From Fibrobacter succinogenes (lineage in GTDB: Bacteria; Fibrobacterota; Fibrobacteria; Fibrobacterales; Fibrobacteraceae): a DNA stretch of 57,942 nucleotides. Of the stretch, positions 36,038 to 44,886 are shown in pieces. The notes below the pieces were generated by a model that saw only the letters and a program-made list of their open reading frames with translations, ran no database searches and was not told where the DNA came from. The stretch lies in the NCBI GenBank assembly GCA_902768325.1, contig CACXKY010000005.1, positions 1-57,942 on the forward strand, given 5' to 3'. Each line of letters opens with the position of its first letter. Positions within the stretch are counted from its first letter, which is position 1. The position numbers and the translations under genes are program-made.

Positions 36038-36624
36038 CCAGTGATGTCGTCGCGTTCGAAGGTGGTGACCATGCTTGCGGCCATACAACCGGACATGCCT
36101 TCACACATGTGGATGTTGATGCACCACGCGTCGTCTTCGGGGCACGTGTCTCCCCAGGAATTTATCGAAGAACTGGACGGGGTGGCAGAACTTGCAGGGG
36201 TGGCACCGGAACTCTCCGGGGCGGCTTCCGAACTTAGGGGCGCGTCAGCCGAACTGGCGGGGGCTTCGGCGGAACTAGTCTCCGTGGCTTCGGAACTTGC
36301 CGGCGCAGTTTCGGAACTAGTCGGTTCCGCGATGGCAGAAAGAGCGTCGGCGGCTTCGCTGCTGAGCGGTTCGTGGCTCAGCGGGATATCGACAGGCTTG
36401 CTGCTGCTCGAAACATCTTCTGCTTGGCTGGATGTCGCGGGGCCTTCCGTGGAGGCCGAACTGCCCGGGTCCAACTGGGACGAGGATTCGGGTTCTGTGA
36501 AGTTGTTGTCGGCCGGATCGGAATTGGCCGAGGTGGAGTCGTCACAGGCGTTCAGCGTGAAAACCGCTGCCATGCCGAAAGTCGCTGCGATGGCGGTAGA
36601 AACTTTTTTCTTCTCGATTTTCAT
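36034..36624 (-). CDS. Lipoprotein B, candidate radical SAM substrate
   Basis: A 196-residue lipoprotein with lipobox LNAC (Cys27) and the following DDSTSANS, identical to lipoprotein A. A Ser/Ala/Glu/Pro-rich low-complexity region runs from about 35 to 155 and contains a SHEPLSS motif. The C-terminal 40 residues differ sharply: five Cys-rich positions (DTCPEDDAWC, IHMCEGMSGC), then ASMVTTFERDD at the end. The end matches lipoprotein A. AAGGAG lies 6 nt before the ATG. Its stop codon overlaps the radical SAM start (ATGA). A precursor or carrier peptide attached to the membrane is the best guess; function is not shown. Confidence 0.75.
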   Translation of the reverse strand: MKIEKKKVSTAIAATFGMAAVFTLNACDDSTSANSDPADNNFTEPESSSQLDPGSSASTEGPATSSQAEDVSSSSKPVDIPLSHEPLSSEAADALSAIAEPTSSETAPASSEATETSSAEAPASSADAPLSSEAAPESSGATPASSATPSSSSINSWGDTCPEDDAWCINIHMCEGMSGCMAASMVTTFERDDITG

Positions 36625-36636
36625 TTTTTCTCCTTT

Positions 36637-37242
36637 TTAAACTTCCGCGTCCGTTCTTTCAAAGGTGGATACCATGCTGAACAATACCGTTTCGCCGGTT
36701 ACATCGGGGCAGAAGTACACCTCTGCGCCAATGTTTACGTAAGGGGTTCCCGACATTTGGCATGCGTTTTTGATTTCCTGGTCGGTGGGCTGGCTGGACG
36801 AACTTGCGGGAACAGATGCGGAACTTGCCGGTTCGACTGTAGAACTTGTCGGCTCCGCGGCGGAACTGCTTGATTCCAGCGCAGACGAAATGGCTTCCAT
36901 GAGCGAACTGCTTACGGGTTCATGGCTCAGGGGGATGGAATTGCTTGAACTGGTCGGAGTCGTTTCTGCCGATGTGGCGTCGGACTGGCTCGAACTTGCG
37001 GGCCCTTCTGTCAGGCTGGAACTGTTCGGTGCCTCTTCTGCCAGGCTCGAACTGACGATCGTTTCAGACGAATTGATGGAGTTGGGGGCGGGGTCGCTAC
37101 CTTGCTCGGAATTGGCCGAGGTAGAGTCGTCACAGGCGTTTAATGTGAATGCGGCCGCTATGCCGAAAGTTGCTGCGATGGCACTCTTGGCCGCCGCGGG
37201 AAATGGCTTTGCACCCAAAACTTTTAATTTCTCGATTTTCAT
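36637..37242 (-). CDS. Lipoprotein A, candidate radical SAM substrate
   Basis: A 201-residue lipoprotein. The start is the ATG at 37242, 7 nt after GGAGG. The signal peptide ends in LNAC (Cys37), followed by DDSTSANS. A Ser-rich linker with a SHEPVSS motif leads to a C-terminal segment with two Cys (KNACQMSG, VYFCPDVTG) and the ending FSMVSTFERTD, which is nearly the same as in lipoprotein B. Twelve nt separate it from lipoprotein B. A TATCTTTG box is at 37264-37271 on the same strand, 21 nt before the ATG. Together the three genes look like one operon. Confidence 0.75.
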   Translation of the reverse strand: MKIEKLKVLGAKPFPAAAKSAIAATFGIAAAFTLNACDDSTSANSEQGSDPAPNSINSSETIVSSSLAEEAPNSSSLTEGPASSSQSDATSAETTPTSSSNSIPLSHEPVSSSLMEAISSALESSSSAAEPTSSTVEPASSASVPASSSSQPTDQEIKNACQMSGTPYVNIGAEVYFCPDVTGETVLFSMVSTFERTDAEV

Positions 37243-37592
37243 CGAAAGACCTCCATATCGTACCAAAGATATATGTTTTTGGAACTCCCGTCTGTAAAAT
37301 TTGGGTAACCTGCAAAAATCAGTGATGAAAGGCAAGGCAAAACTCTTTTTTTTGCCAAAATCGATGTTTTTTTCCTGGGATTTGTGTTGAAAAAAAGTGA
37401 CATGATGTGGCGTGCTGCTGAACGGCTGCTATAAAAATACGCCTTTCCGTATGACATTGTTGAGAATGTTCTCTGTTCGGTTGTATGTAAAAAGGAGTAT
37501 TGTATAAAACTTTTTTATGTAAGATAAAATAGTTTGTATGTGATTAAATTTATAATACATGCGTACTTTGTACATAATAACAGGAGTAGAAG
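37243..37592. other. AT-rich intergenic region
   Basis: About 350 nt without a convincing gene. It carries the promoter-like TATCTTTG (37264-37271, minus) for the lipoprotein operon. Near its right end are a TATAAT-like site and a ribosome site CAGGAG for the subtilase-like gene. The last 30 nt resemble the leader of the next paralogue at 39520-39547. Confidence 0.5.
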
Positions 37593-39505
37593 ATGAATAC
37601 AAAAGTAGCCATGCTTGTGGCGGTGGGGTGCGTGGCATCCTTTGCTGCGACAAACTATGACCCTTTGCTGCGACAAACTATGACATTCTGGGCCGTAACG
37701 GCAGCAAGATGAATTCCCCGATGGTTTACAGGGATGTGGACTATCAGAAGGTAAAGGAGTCAAAGCAGCAGGGGATCAATTCTCCGCTGGAAAACAAGAC
37801 GCTGAAGAAAAGCCCGACGGGCTTGAACGGCCCTGCAGCGGTCGAGGGCGCGTTCAGCACGCATGGCCTCGCGTATAGCAAGAACGGGACTCCATATTCG
37901 TTTTATTTCAAAAGGTTTAATTCGAATGGAATCATTAACTTCGGTTATTATGAACAGCTAGATGGCCCCAATAATACGTACTTGCAGGCCGTCAATAGCG
38001 TTTTTATTCCTACGAACGTTGTGCAGAACTACAATCCGGGCAATTTGGATCATGGCAATCCTTCTACCCGTGTCAGTGGTTCCGGCTTTAACGAGCAATA
38101 TTTTAGCAATTTCCAAAATTCCACTTCTTTCCCGGGAATGGAATACAATCTTGCGAAGAAGGGGGAGGTTGAGTGGTGGCTCTATGGTTCCGGTTATGGC
38201 CAGTGCCAGGAATGTGGGGATGTCGGAATCTATATGGATGTCGATGCATACCCTGTTCGCCTGAATCCGTCTAAAACGCCAAAGTATCTCATGAACAATG
38301 CAGACGGCATCACTCCAAACCGAGAAACGGAAATGCTTTCGTCGAGGACTTATAGCATCCTTCAGGCAACCACCACGACGAGTAATTCGAATAATACGAG
38401 GGTTCTTGTCACTAATGCCCTGCCTCAAAATCCGGCTTCCAGAAACCCGCAGGTGTATATGGGTGTCCATAACCGCCCGAACAGTCCCAATCTTTCCAGT
38501 GATGCGGCAAAGTATTATGGGGCCGAGGCAAGGGATTTGGATAACTACATCTATGCGAACCGTACCGTAGAAATTGTGGCGGCGGGCAATAACTGGCATT
38601 CGGAAACCGACGCCCCGCTTAATGCACAGGCGCATGCGCTCAATGCTATTACGGTGGGTGCTGTTGATGCCGGAGACAAGAAGATTACCGATTACACGCC
38701 GTATGTGACCAAATATTGTAACAAGGGAATGGGGCATTGCCTCGGCGATGAAAACTACTATGCCGTAGCGGGTTGCCGTAAGCCTGAAATTTACAATTAT
38801 ACCAATTTCTTTATGGATAATGATAGGAAGAGGACTTATGCGAACTGGTACGTCTATGAACCGTTTTATAGGGGAACAGAATCGGCGGCCGCTTATACGG
38901 CGGGCTTGGTTGCTGGACTCTTGAGGGCGAACCCTTTCTACCGCTGGCATCCCGAAGTGGTCAAGGCGGTGCTGCTTAATGCGGGCGATAACAATATCGG
39001 TCTTCCGTACCCGCATGGACATACGCCGGTGACGACTAAAGTGCCGACATACAAAAGCGTCGTCTTTAATCGTTTTACCAAAAACACCACTAATACCGCT
39101 CCGTTCCATGAATCGCGTTATTGGATTGGTGATTGGGATTGGCTTTATACGCACGATAACGACTACTTGGGGGAAATCCGTTTTAGCGTCAAGCGTCCTT
39201 CGGGCATGTACAATTTTTCAACAGCTATTTCTTGGTTGACGAGCGGTAATGATATTGCCGATTATGGCGTTATCCCACAAGACTTTGATTTGTATGTGTA
39301 TGAAAGTAATTCCTCGAATGTAGATGCGATTAATGTCAATAACTATAAAGTGTACACGTACGGTGGCCAAAACTCTTACGCAAAGGCGTCGTTTACCTCT
39401 AGTGCACAGTACTTTACGATTCGCATCGTATTCACTTACGATTATATCCGGTCTGATAACTACAAACAGGTTGTCCTAGGTTTCGACTTGGCTTCGTTAA
39501 ACTAG
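37593..39505 (+). pseudogene. Subtilase-like exported protein, frameshifted by a 23-bp duplication
   Basis: Compared with the intact paralogue at 39548, the reading frame from the ATG at 37593 encodes the same signal peptide but hits a perfect 23-nt tandem duplication (37639-37661 and 37662-37684). Twenty-three is not a multiple of three, so translation runs into a TGA at 37710 after 39 codons. That TGA overlaps an ATG at 37709 (ATGA) which opens the frame for the mature protein (598 residues, lacking the signal). Removing one copy restores one continuous frame. The mature part has VVAAGN-like, AITVGAVDAG, KPEIYNY and GTESAAAYTAGLVAG segments of the subtilisin fold. It may be inactive, or it may be switched by slippage. 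Confidence 0.75.
37639..37684 (+). repeat. Perfect 23-nt tandem duplication
   Basis: Two identical adjacent copies that start CCTTTGCTGCGAC and end ACTATGAC. The paralogue at 39548 has a single copy at the same place. Confidence 0.95.
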
Positions 39506-39547
39506 TTCTATAAACATATTTTGTTCATAATCAACAGGAGTAAAAAG

Positions 39548-41341
39548 ATGAATGAAAAAATAGCCATGCTTGTGGCGCTGGGGTGCGTGGCATCCTTTGC
39601 TGCGACAAACTATGACCTTCTTGGCCGTAACGGCAGCAAGATGAATTCCCCGATGGTTTACAGGGATGTGGACTATCCCGGTTTGGAAGGCGCTATCGCC
39701 TTGGCGGGTGTTTTCAATACGGAAGGGCTGGCTTATGGCAGGGACGGGTCGCCGTATTGCTTTAGGCTGCGTCGATATTATAATGATCAGTTCCTTGAGT
39801 CTATAGATGCGTCGGTTAATGCCTATTTGGATATAGCCAACACGGTCTTTTTCCCAGCCTATGTGGTGAAAAACCAGCCGCATCCGCAGCAAGGATGGTT
39901 TTCGGGAACGACTCCCGTTACTTACGTATCGCGTTATGACGTTGCTGAAAATTACGTGAATGGCGCTCCCACGACTTATTGGGATGTCGAATTCAATCGG
40001 GAAGATAGACTCCATCGTTCAGATGTCTCATGGTTCGATAACGGTTATAGCGATTGTCAGGAATGTGGCGATGTCGGCCTCTACATGGATATCGGCGCAA
40101 GGCCTGTCAGGTTGAATCCGTATAATCAGCAAAACCTGCAGTATGCCCTATATGATGCTAATTCTACTCTCGCCCCCAATCCCGAAAGGGAAGTGACTGC
40201 GTCAAAGGCGTATAAGATATTGCAGGAGACGACGAAGAATACGTTAATCTATGTCGCGGATCAGCTGCCCGCAAATCCGGGGGCTAGGAACCCGCAGGTG
40301 TACGTAGGCCTTCACAATCGAAAGAACGATCCCAATGTGGGGATGGAAGCGGCAACCTACTATGGCGCCGAGGCGCGTGACCTCGACAACTATATCTATG
40401 ATAACCGTACCGTCGATGTGGTGGCGGCCGGTAATTACCGGGTAAGGAACAATCGTGCCCAGCTCAATGCGCAGGCTCATGCGGCCAATGCGATTACGGT
40501 CGGTGCGGTTGATGCCGGCAGTATGGAGATTGCGAGCTATACCTCGAATAAAACGAATTATTGTGCCATGGGTATAGGCCATTGTTCCAATGGCCAGTAT
40601 ACGAGGGAAGGCTCCAGCAAGCCCGAAATTTTCAATTATTCCGAATTCAGCATGCCGGGCGATTATACAAGATCGTATTCCCACTGGTATTACAACAATA
40701 CCTATAATCCGTCCTCCAATTATGATGGAACCGAAACGGCGGCGACCTATACGGCAAGCATGGTGGCGGGGCTTTTGAGGGCCAACCCGTTCTACCGTTG
40801 GCACCCCGAAGTGGTCAAGGCGGTGATGCTTAATGCTGGCGATACCGACATAAGCAATCCGTATTGGCTGTCCGATTTCACCCCGGTGACGACGAAAGTC
40901 CCCTCTTATAAGAGCACCATCTTTAACCGTTCCCATCACGGGTTCTATTCCCATGATTCGCGTTATTGGATTGGCTACTGGCCGACGGTGAGTACGAACA
41001 TTGTCGCGATGAAGTCGGAAATCAGGTTTAGCGTCAAGCGTCCTTCCGGAAAGCATAATTTCTCTGCCGCCATCGCATGGTTGAGCCGCGGTGATGATAT
41101 CGCTTCGCTTGGAAAGATTCCGCAGAACTTCGACTTGTACGTCTACGACAATAATTCAAGCGATGTGAATAACATCGATATCAATAACCACAGGGCGGTC
41201 TCTAACAGCGACAAGAACGCCTTCGAAAAGGTGAGCTTCTGGTCGAACGCCCAGTACCTTACGTTCCGCATCGTGTTCATGAACGAAAATCAGGATAATG
41301 AACAGACCGTTCTCGGTTTCGACCTGGCTGGCGCCTACTAA
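39548..41341 (+). CDS. Subtilase-like exported protein
   Basis: A 597-residue protein with a signal peptide (CVASFAA) and an AGGAG ribosome site 6 nt before the ATG. It resembles the S8 subtilisin fold: NPQVYVGLHN, VDVVAAGN (oxyanion Asn region), AITVGAVDAG, SKPEIFNY and YDGTETAATYTASMVAGLL, then a C-terminal beta domain (RFSVKRPSGKHNFSAAIAWL). The usual GTSMA nucleophile motif reads GTETA, so the catalytic Ser seems to be replaced. The protein may be a non-catalytic relative with a binding role. Conserved Cys pairs (CQECGD) are seen. It follows the frameshifted paralogue by 42 nt, and the first 130 nt of the two genes are nearly identical. Confidence 0.75.
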   Translation: MNEKIAMLVALGCVASFAATNYDLLGRNGSKMNSPMVYRDVDYPGLEGAIALAGVFNTEGLAYGRDGSPYCFRLRRYYNDQFLESIDASVNAYLDIANTVFFPAYVVKNQPHPQQGWFSGTTPVTYVSRYDVAENYVNGAPTTYWDVEFNREDRLHRSDVSWFDNGYSDCQECGDVGLYMDIGARPVRLNPYNQQNLQYALYDANSTLAPNPEREVTASKAYKILQETTKNTLIYVADQLPANPGARNPQVYVGLHNRKNDPNVGMEAATYYGAEARDLDNYIYDNRTVDVVAAGNYRVRNNRAQLNAQAHAANAITVGAVDAGSMEIASYTSNKTNYCAMGIGHCSNGQYTREGSSKPEIFNYSEFSMPGDYTRSYSHWYYNNTYNPSSNYDGTETAATYTASMVAGLLRANPFYRWHPEVVKAVMLNAGDTDISNPYWLSDFTPVTTKVPSYKSTIFNRSHHGFYSHDSRYWIGYWPTVSTNIVAMKSEIRFSVKRPSGKHNFSAAIAWLSRGDDIASLGKIPQNFDLYVYDNNSSDVNNIDINNHRAVSNSDKNAFEKVSFWSNAQYLTFRIVFMNENQDNEQTVLGFDLAGAY

Positions 41342-41365
41342 AAGCTTTGTTCATTGGTAAAAAGG

Positions 41366-41400
41366 AAACCCCGGAAGCCCATCGGCTTTCGGGGTTTTAT
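41366..41400 (+). terminator. Terminator after the subtilase-like gene
   Basis: AAACCCCGGAAGCC pairs with GGCTTTCGGGGTTTT (one G-T wobble), followed by T-rich sequence. Confidence 0.8.
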
Positions 41401-41431
41401 TTTTTTTGATGTGGACGGTCGCCCATGAACG

Positions 41432-41467
41432 AAAAAAGGCCTCAAGAAACATCTTGAGACCTTTTTT
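41432..41467. terminator. Bidirectional terminator after ilvN
   Basis: AAAAAAGG and CCTTTTTT flank CTCAAGA...TCTTGAG with a short loop. It serves ilvN on the minus strand and possibly reinforces the plus-strand terminator. Short ACTAGTAAC repeats and a GCGCC-ttc-GGCGC hairpin lie between it and ilvN. Confidence 0.75.
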
Positions 41468-41507
41468 GGAACTAGTAACTCTGAACTAGTAACTGCGCCT
41501 TCGGCGC

Positions 41508-42005
41508 TTACGTCTTGTCTTCGCCGCGGAGCATGATGACCTTGCCCGTGCGGATGTACTCGACGATTTCGAACTTCTGCAACAGGCTCTTGAGCGTGTC
41601 GACCTTCATGCTGTTTCCGGTAATCTGGATAATCATGGAGGTGGCGGTCATGTCCACGGTATTGGCGTGGAAATGGTCGCAGAGCTGCAGGATTTCGGTA
41701 CGCTGGTCGGGAGTGCAACGCACCTTGATGAGGGCGAGTTCCTTCTCGACGGCGTCCGTGCCGGTGTGGTCCTTGGCCTGTACGACGTCCACGAGCTTCT
41801 CGAGCTGCTTGATGATCTGCATCAGGATTTCGGGATTGCCGTGAGCGATGATGTTCATGCGGCTGAAGTTCGGGTCGAGCGTGGGGGAGACCACGAGCGA
41901 GTCGATGTTGTAGCCACGGCGGGAGAACACGAGGGCGATACGCACGAGCACGCCCGGACGGTTCGCAACCAACAGACTGATAGAATGAGCGATATCTTTT
42001 ATCAT
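41508..42005 (-). CDS. ilvN: Acetolactate synthase small (regulatory) subunit
   Basis: A 165-residue ACT-domain protein: HSISLLVANRPGVLVRIALVFSRRGYNIDSLVVSPT then a second ACT-like half (HANTVDMTATSMIIQITGN). It binds valine and stimulates the catalytic subunit in branched-chain amino acid synthesis. AGGAGG lies 8 nt before the ATG, and the gene follows ilvB by 15 nt on the same strand. Length is normal for the family. Confidence 0.95.
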   Translation of the reverse strand: MIKDIAHSISLLVANRPGVLVRIALVFSRRGYNIDSLVVSPTLDPNFSRMNIIAHGNPEILMQIIKQLEKLVDVVQAKDHTGTDAVEKELALIKVRCTPDQRTEILQLCDHFHANTVDMTATSMIIQITGNSMKVDTLKSLLQKFEIVEYIRTGKVIMLRGEDKT

Positions 42006-42020
42006 GGTGATGTCCTCCTA

Positions 42021-43660
42021 TTACGTTGATCCCGTGGGCTTTTCAAGTTTGGCCTTCGGGGCTTCCGTGAGCATGGCGGTAAGCGGGGCGCCGGCCGGAA
42101 TCATCGGGAACACGTTGTCTTCCTTTTCGCATTCGCAGTGGATGAGAATCGGGCCGTCCTTGTATTCGAGCGCCTTCTGGATCACGCGTTCGGCGTCGGC
42201 GGCACGCTTGATGCGAAGACCCGGGATGCCGTAGGCTTCGGCGAGCTTCACGAAGTCGGGGTTGCCCATCATGTCGACGCTGGAGTAGCGGTGGTCGTAG
42301 AAGAGTTCCTGCCACTGGCGCACCATGCCGAGGTACTTGTTGTCCATCACGAAAATCTTGATGGGGAGCTTGTGGATGGCGGCAGTTGCGAGTTCCGCTT
42401 CGGTCATCTGGAAGCCGCCGTCACCGCTGAAGCTCAAGACCGGCCAGCCGGATTCGTTACCGAAGGCGGCGCCGATAGCGGCGGGGAAGCCGAATCCCAT
42501 CGTGCCTGCACCGCCGCTGGAGTGCAGCTGGCGCGGGTAGTTGATATGGAAGAACTGGGCGACCCACATCTGGTGCTGGCCCACGTCGGTCGTGACGATG
42601 GCCTTGCCGTCGGTGAGCTTGCTTGCAGTCGCAATCACGTGCTGCATGCGTAAGCCCCCCTGCTTGGGGTAGGTGAGCGGGAAGCGCTTCTTCCAGGACT
42701 GGCAAGTCTTGACCCAGTCGGCGGTATCGAGCTTGTTCACCATCGGGAGGAGCTGTTCCAAAACGAGCTTCGCGTCACCGCACATGAACACGTCCGGCTG
42801 CAGCACCTTGCCTTCTTCGGCAGGGTCGATGTCGATATGCATCTTGATGGCGTCCTTGCAGAACACCTCGAGCTTACCGGTAATGCGGTCGTCCCAGCGG
42901 CTACCGATGGAGAGAATCAAGTCGCAGTCGAGCACGGCCTTGTTGGCGTACACGGTACCGTGCATGCCGAGCATGCCGAGCGAAAGCTCGTGATCAACGG
43001 GGAAGGCGCCGAGGCCGAGTGGCCCACGAGCAACAGTGGCTTCTTGGAATTCTTGAGGTATTCGGCAGCCTTCTCGACGCTCTCGGTAGAGGCGTACGTC
43101 GGGATCTTGTAGCCGGGCAAATCCATCTGGTCGGTGAACGGGGCGGTGCAGGGGCCTGCAGTCACGTCCTTGGGCAAGTCGATGAGCACGGGGCCCGGGC
43201 GGCCGCTGCGCGCGATGTGGAAGGCTTCCTTCATGATGCGCGGGAGGTCGTTCGTGTCCTTCACGAGGTAGGAGTGCTTCACGGCGGCGAACGTCATGCC
43301 GCTCGTATCGCATTCCTGGAAGGCGTCCTTGCCGAGGTTCGGGGTCGTCGTCTGGGCGGCGAGCACCACGATCGGGCTGGAATCCATAAGGGCGGTGTAG
43401 ATACCGGTAAAGGTATTGGTTGCACCCGGACCGCTGGTGACGAGCGCGACGCCGACCTTGCCCGTCTGGCGGGCGTAGCCGTCGGCCATATGGGTTGCGC
43501 CCTGCTCGTGGCGGCTGAGGACGACTTTAATGTTGGAATCGAGAATCGCGTCGAACATCGGGATGGCGGATCCACCGGGATAGCCGAAAATAGTGTCGAT
43601 ACCCTCGCGTTTGAGGCATTCGATAATCACTTCGGCGCCATTTAATGCTTTGTTTGCCAT
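42021..43660 (-). pseudogene. ilvB: Acetolactate synthase large subunit, interrupted
   Basis: The N-terminal part (from the ATG at 43660) has the TPP/FAD features GYPGGSAIPMFDAI, HEQGATHMADGYAR and TSGPGATNTFTGI. It runs well to KKPLLLVGH near 43020. The homology then resumes in another frame at GLGAFPVDHELSLGMLGMHG and continues to the end with the TPP site FSGDGGFQM and MVRQWQELFY. At the junction about 30 residues that normally lie between these two segments are missing, and the frame shifts. So the gene carries an internal deletion of roughly 90-110 nt. This is either a true lesion or an assembly error; the intact ilvN downstream and promoter upstream favour checking the latter. Confidence 0.85.
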
Positions 43661-43707
43661 GGATTTTCCTAGGTGAAGGTGGTTGGTTTTTAAAATTGTT
43701 GTTCGAA

Positions 43708-43736
43708 AATATAACATCTTTGCGAAAAAGTGGCAA
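43708..43736 (-). promoter_or_regulatory. ilvB promoter, TTGCCA-17-TATATT
   Basis: On the minus strand TTGCCA (43731-43736) and TATATT (43708-43713) are separated by 17 nt. Transcription would start near 43701, about 40 nt before the ilvB ATG. Confidence 0.7.
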
Positions 43737-44034
43737 TCGGTTTTCGAGATTTTTTGAAAAAATGTGATGATTTTTACTAAAAATTTGAAAATGGAAGCTT
43801 TGTTGTTGCGAAATACGATGGTTTTGACTTTAAAATTTGATTTTTGCCTGATTTATTGTTTGAAAATCTACGGTTTATGCCTAAAGTTTTGATTTTTTGA
43901 ACAGCTTGTTTGAAAAAATTTTATTAAAATGGCCTCCGCAGGGGGCAAATCGGCCCTTCCCGAAGAAAATAGTTCCCGAAAGGCTCATTCCAGGCGAAAA
44001 ATCCGTCTATATAGTATCAACCAAAAGGAATACT
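43737..44034. other. AT-rich spacer between ilvB and radC
   Basis: About 300 nt, strongly A/T-rich, with recurring ATTTGAAAA and TTTGATTTTT words. No protein with family resemblance is seen. The last 20 nt hold the ribosome site AAAGGA of radC. Confidence 0.5.
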
Positions 44035-44742
44035 ATGGACGAAAATACATACTATGTGCAAGGGGAAATGGTGCTCCCCAGGGAAAAAATCCAGAAACTG
44101 GGCCCGAAATCGCTTTCTAACGAGGAACTCCTCACGCTCATCCTCGGCAGTGGCACGCAGAACTGCAGCGTTTTTGAACTGTCGCGCAACCTTTCCGACT
44201 ACCTCTCCAGCGCAACCGAGCTTCCCTCGGTGGAATCGCTCGTCAAGATACGCGGATTGGGTATCGTCAAGGCGACCCAGGTGCTTGCTTGCCTGGAACT
44301 GTCCGCCCGCTACATCCTGGGCGGCAAGGTGAATCCCGTCAAGCGCCCGGAAGACCTGGCGAAGCGGCTTTCGTACCTCAAGTACGAACCGCAGGAACAT
44401 TTTGTGCTCGTATCGCTGGATTCGTCCAACAATATTATAAAGGTCCACGAACTCACGCTCGGGCTCGTGAACCAGACGCAGGTCCATCCGCGGGAGGCCT
44501 TTGCGCGCGCCATCGAAGATAGGGCGGTATCGGTCATCTTTGCGCACAACCATCCTTCCGGAAACACGATGCCCAGCCCGGAGGATTTCGCGATAACGCG
44601 CGTGCTGTGCGCCGCGGGGAAGATCATCCAGATTCCCGTCATAGACCATATTATTATAGGGAAACGCGGAATTACGAGCCTCTGCAGGGAAAAACCGGAG
44701 ATTTTCGAGGCAAACTTGCCTGTAGAAGTAAAAAATTGTTAA
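44035..44742 (+). CDS. radC: RadC/MPN-domain protein
   Basis: A 235-residue protein with the usual RadC order: a helix-hairpin-helix region (SNEELLTLILGSG, IRGLGIVKATQVLA), then the JAMM metal motif FAHNHPSG...PSPED with His171 and His173. Family members are named for DNA repair, but their biochemical function is not settled. I start at the ATG preceded by AAAGGA; the frame extends upstream without family resemblance. It is not adjacent to known repair genes here. Confidence 0.93.
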   Translation: MDENTYYVQGEMVLPREKIQKLGPKSLSNEELLTLILGSGTQNCSVFELSRNLSDYLSSATELPSVESLVKIRGLGIVKATQVLACLELSARYILGGKVNPVKRPEDLAKRLSYLKYEPQEHFVLVSLDSSNNIIKVHELTLGLVNQTQVHPREAFARAIEDRAVSVIFAHNHPSGNTMPSPEDFAITRVLCAAGKIIQIPVIDHIIIGKRGITSLCREKPEIFEANLPVEVKNC

Positions 44743-44886
44743 CAAATGCCATCCAAGGGCCGTTTGACCCCTCAAAAGTGTGAAATATATCTCATTTTGC
44801 GCGTTCTATGTGAAATTAAGCACATTTATGGAACTATATTTAGGGCAGTATAGTTTAGGGAAAACCCTGTTCATTAAGGAGACTCT

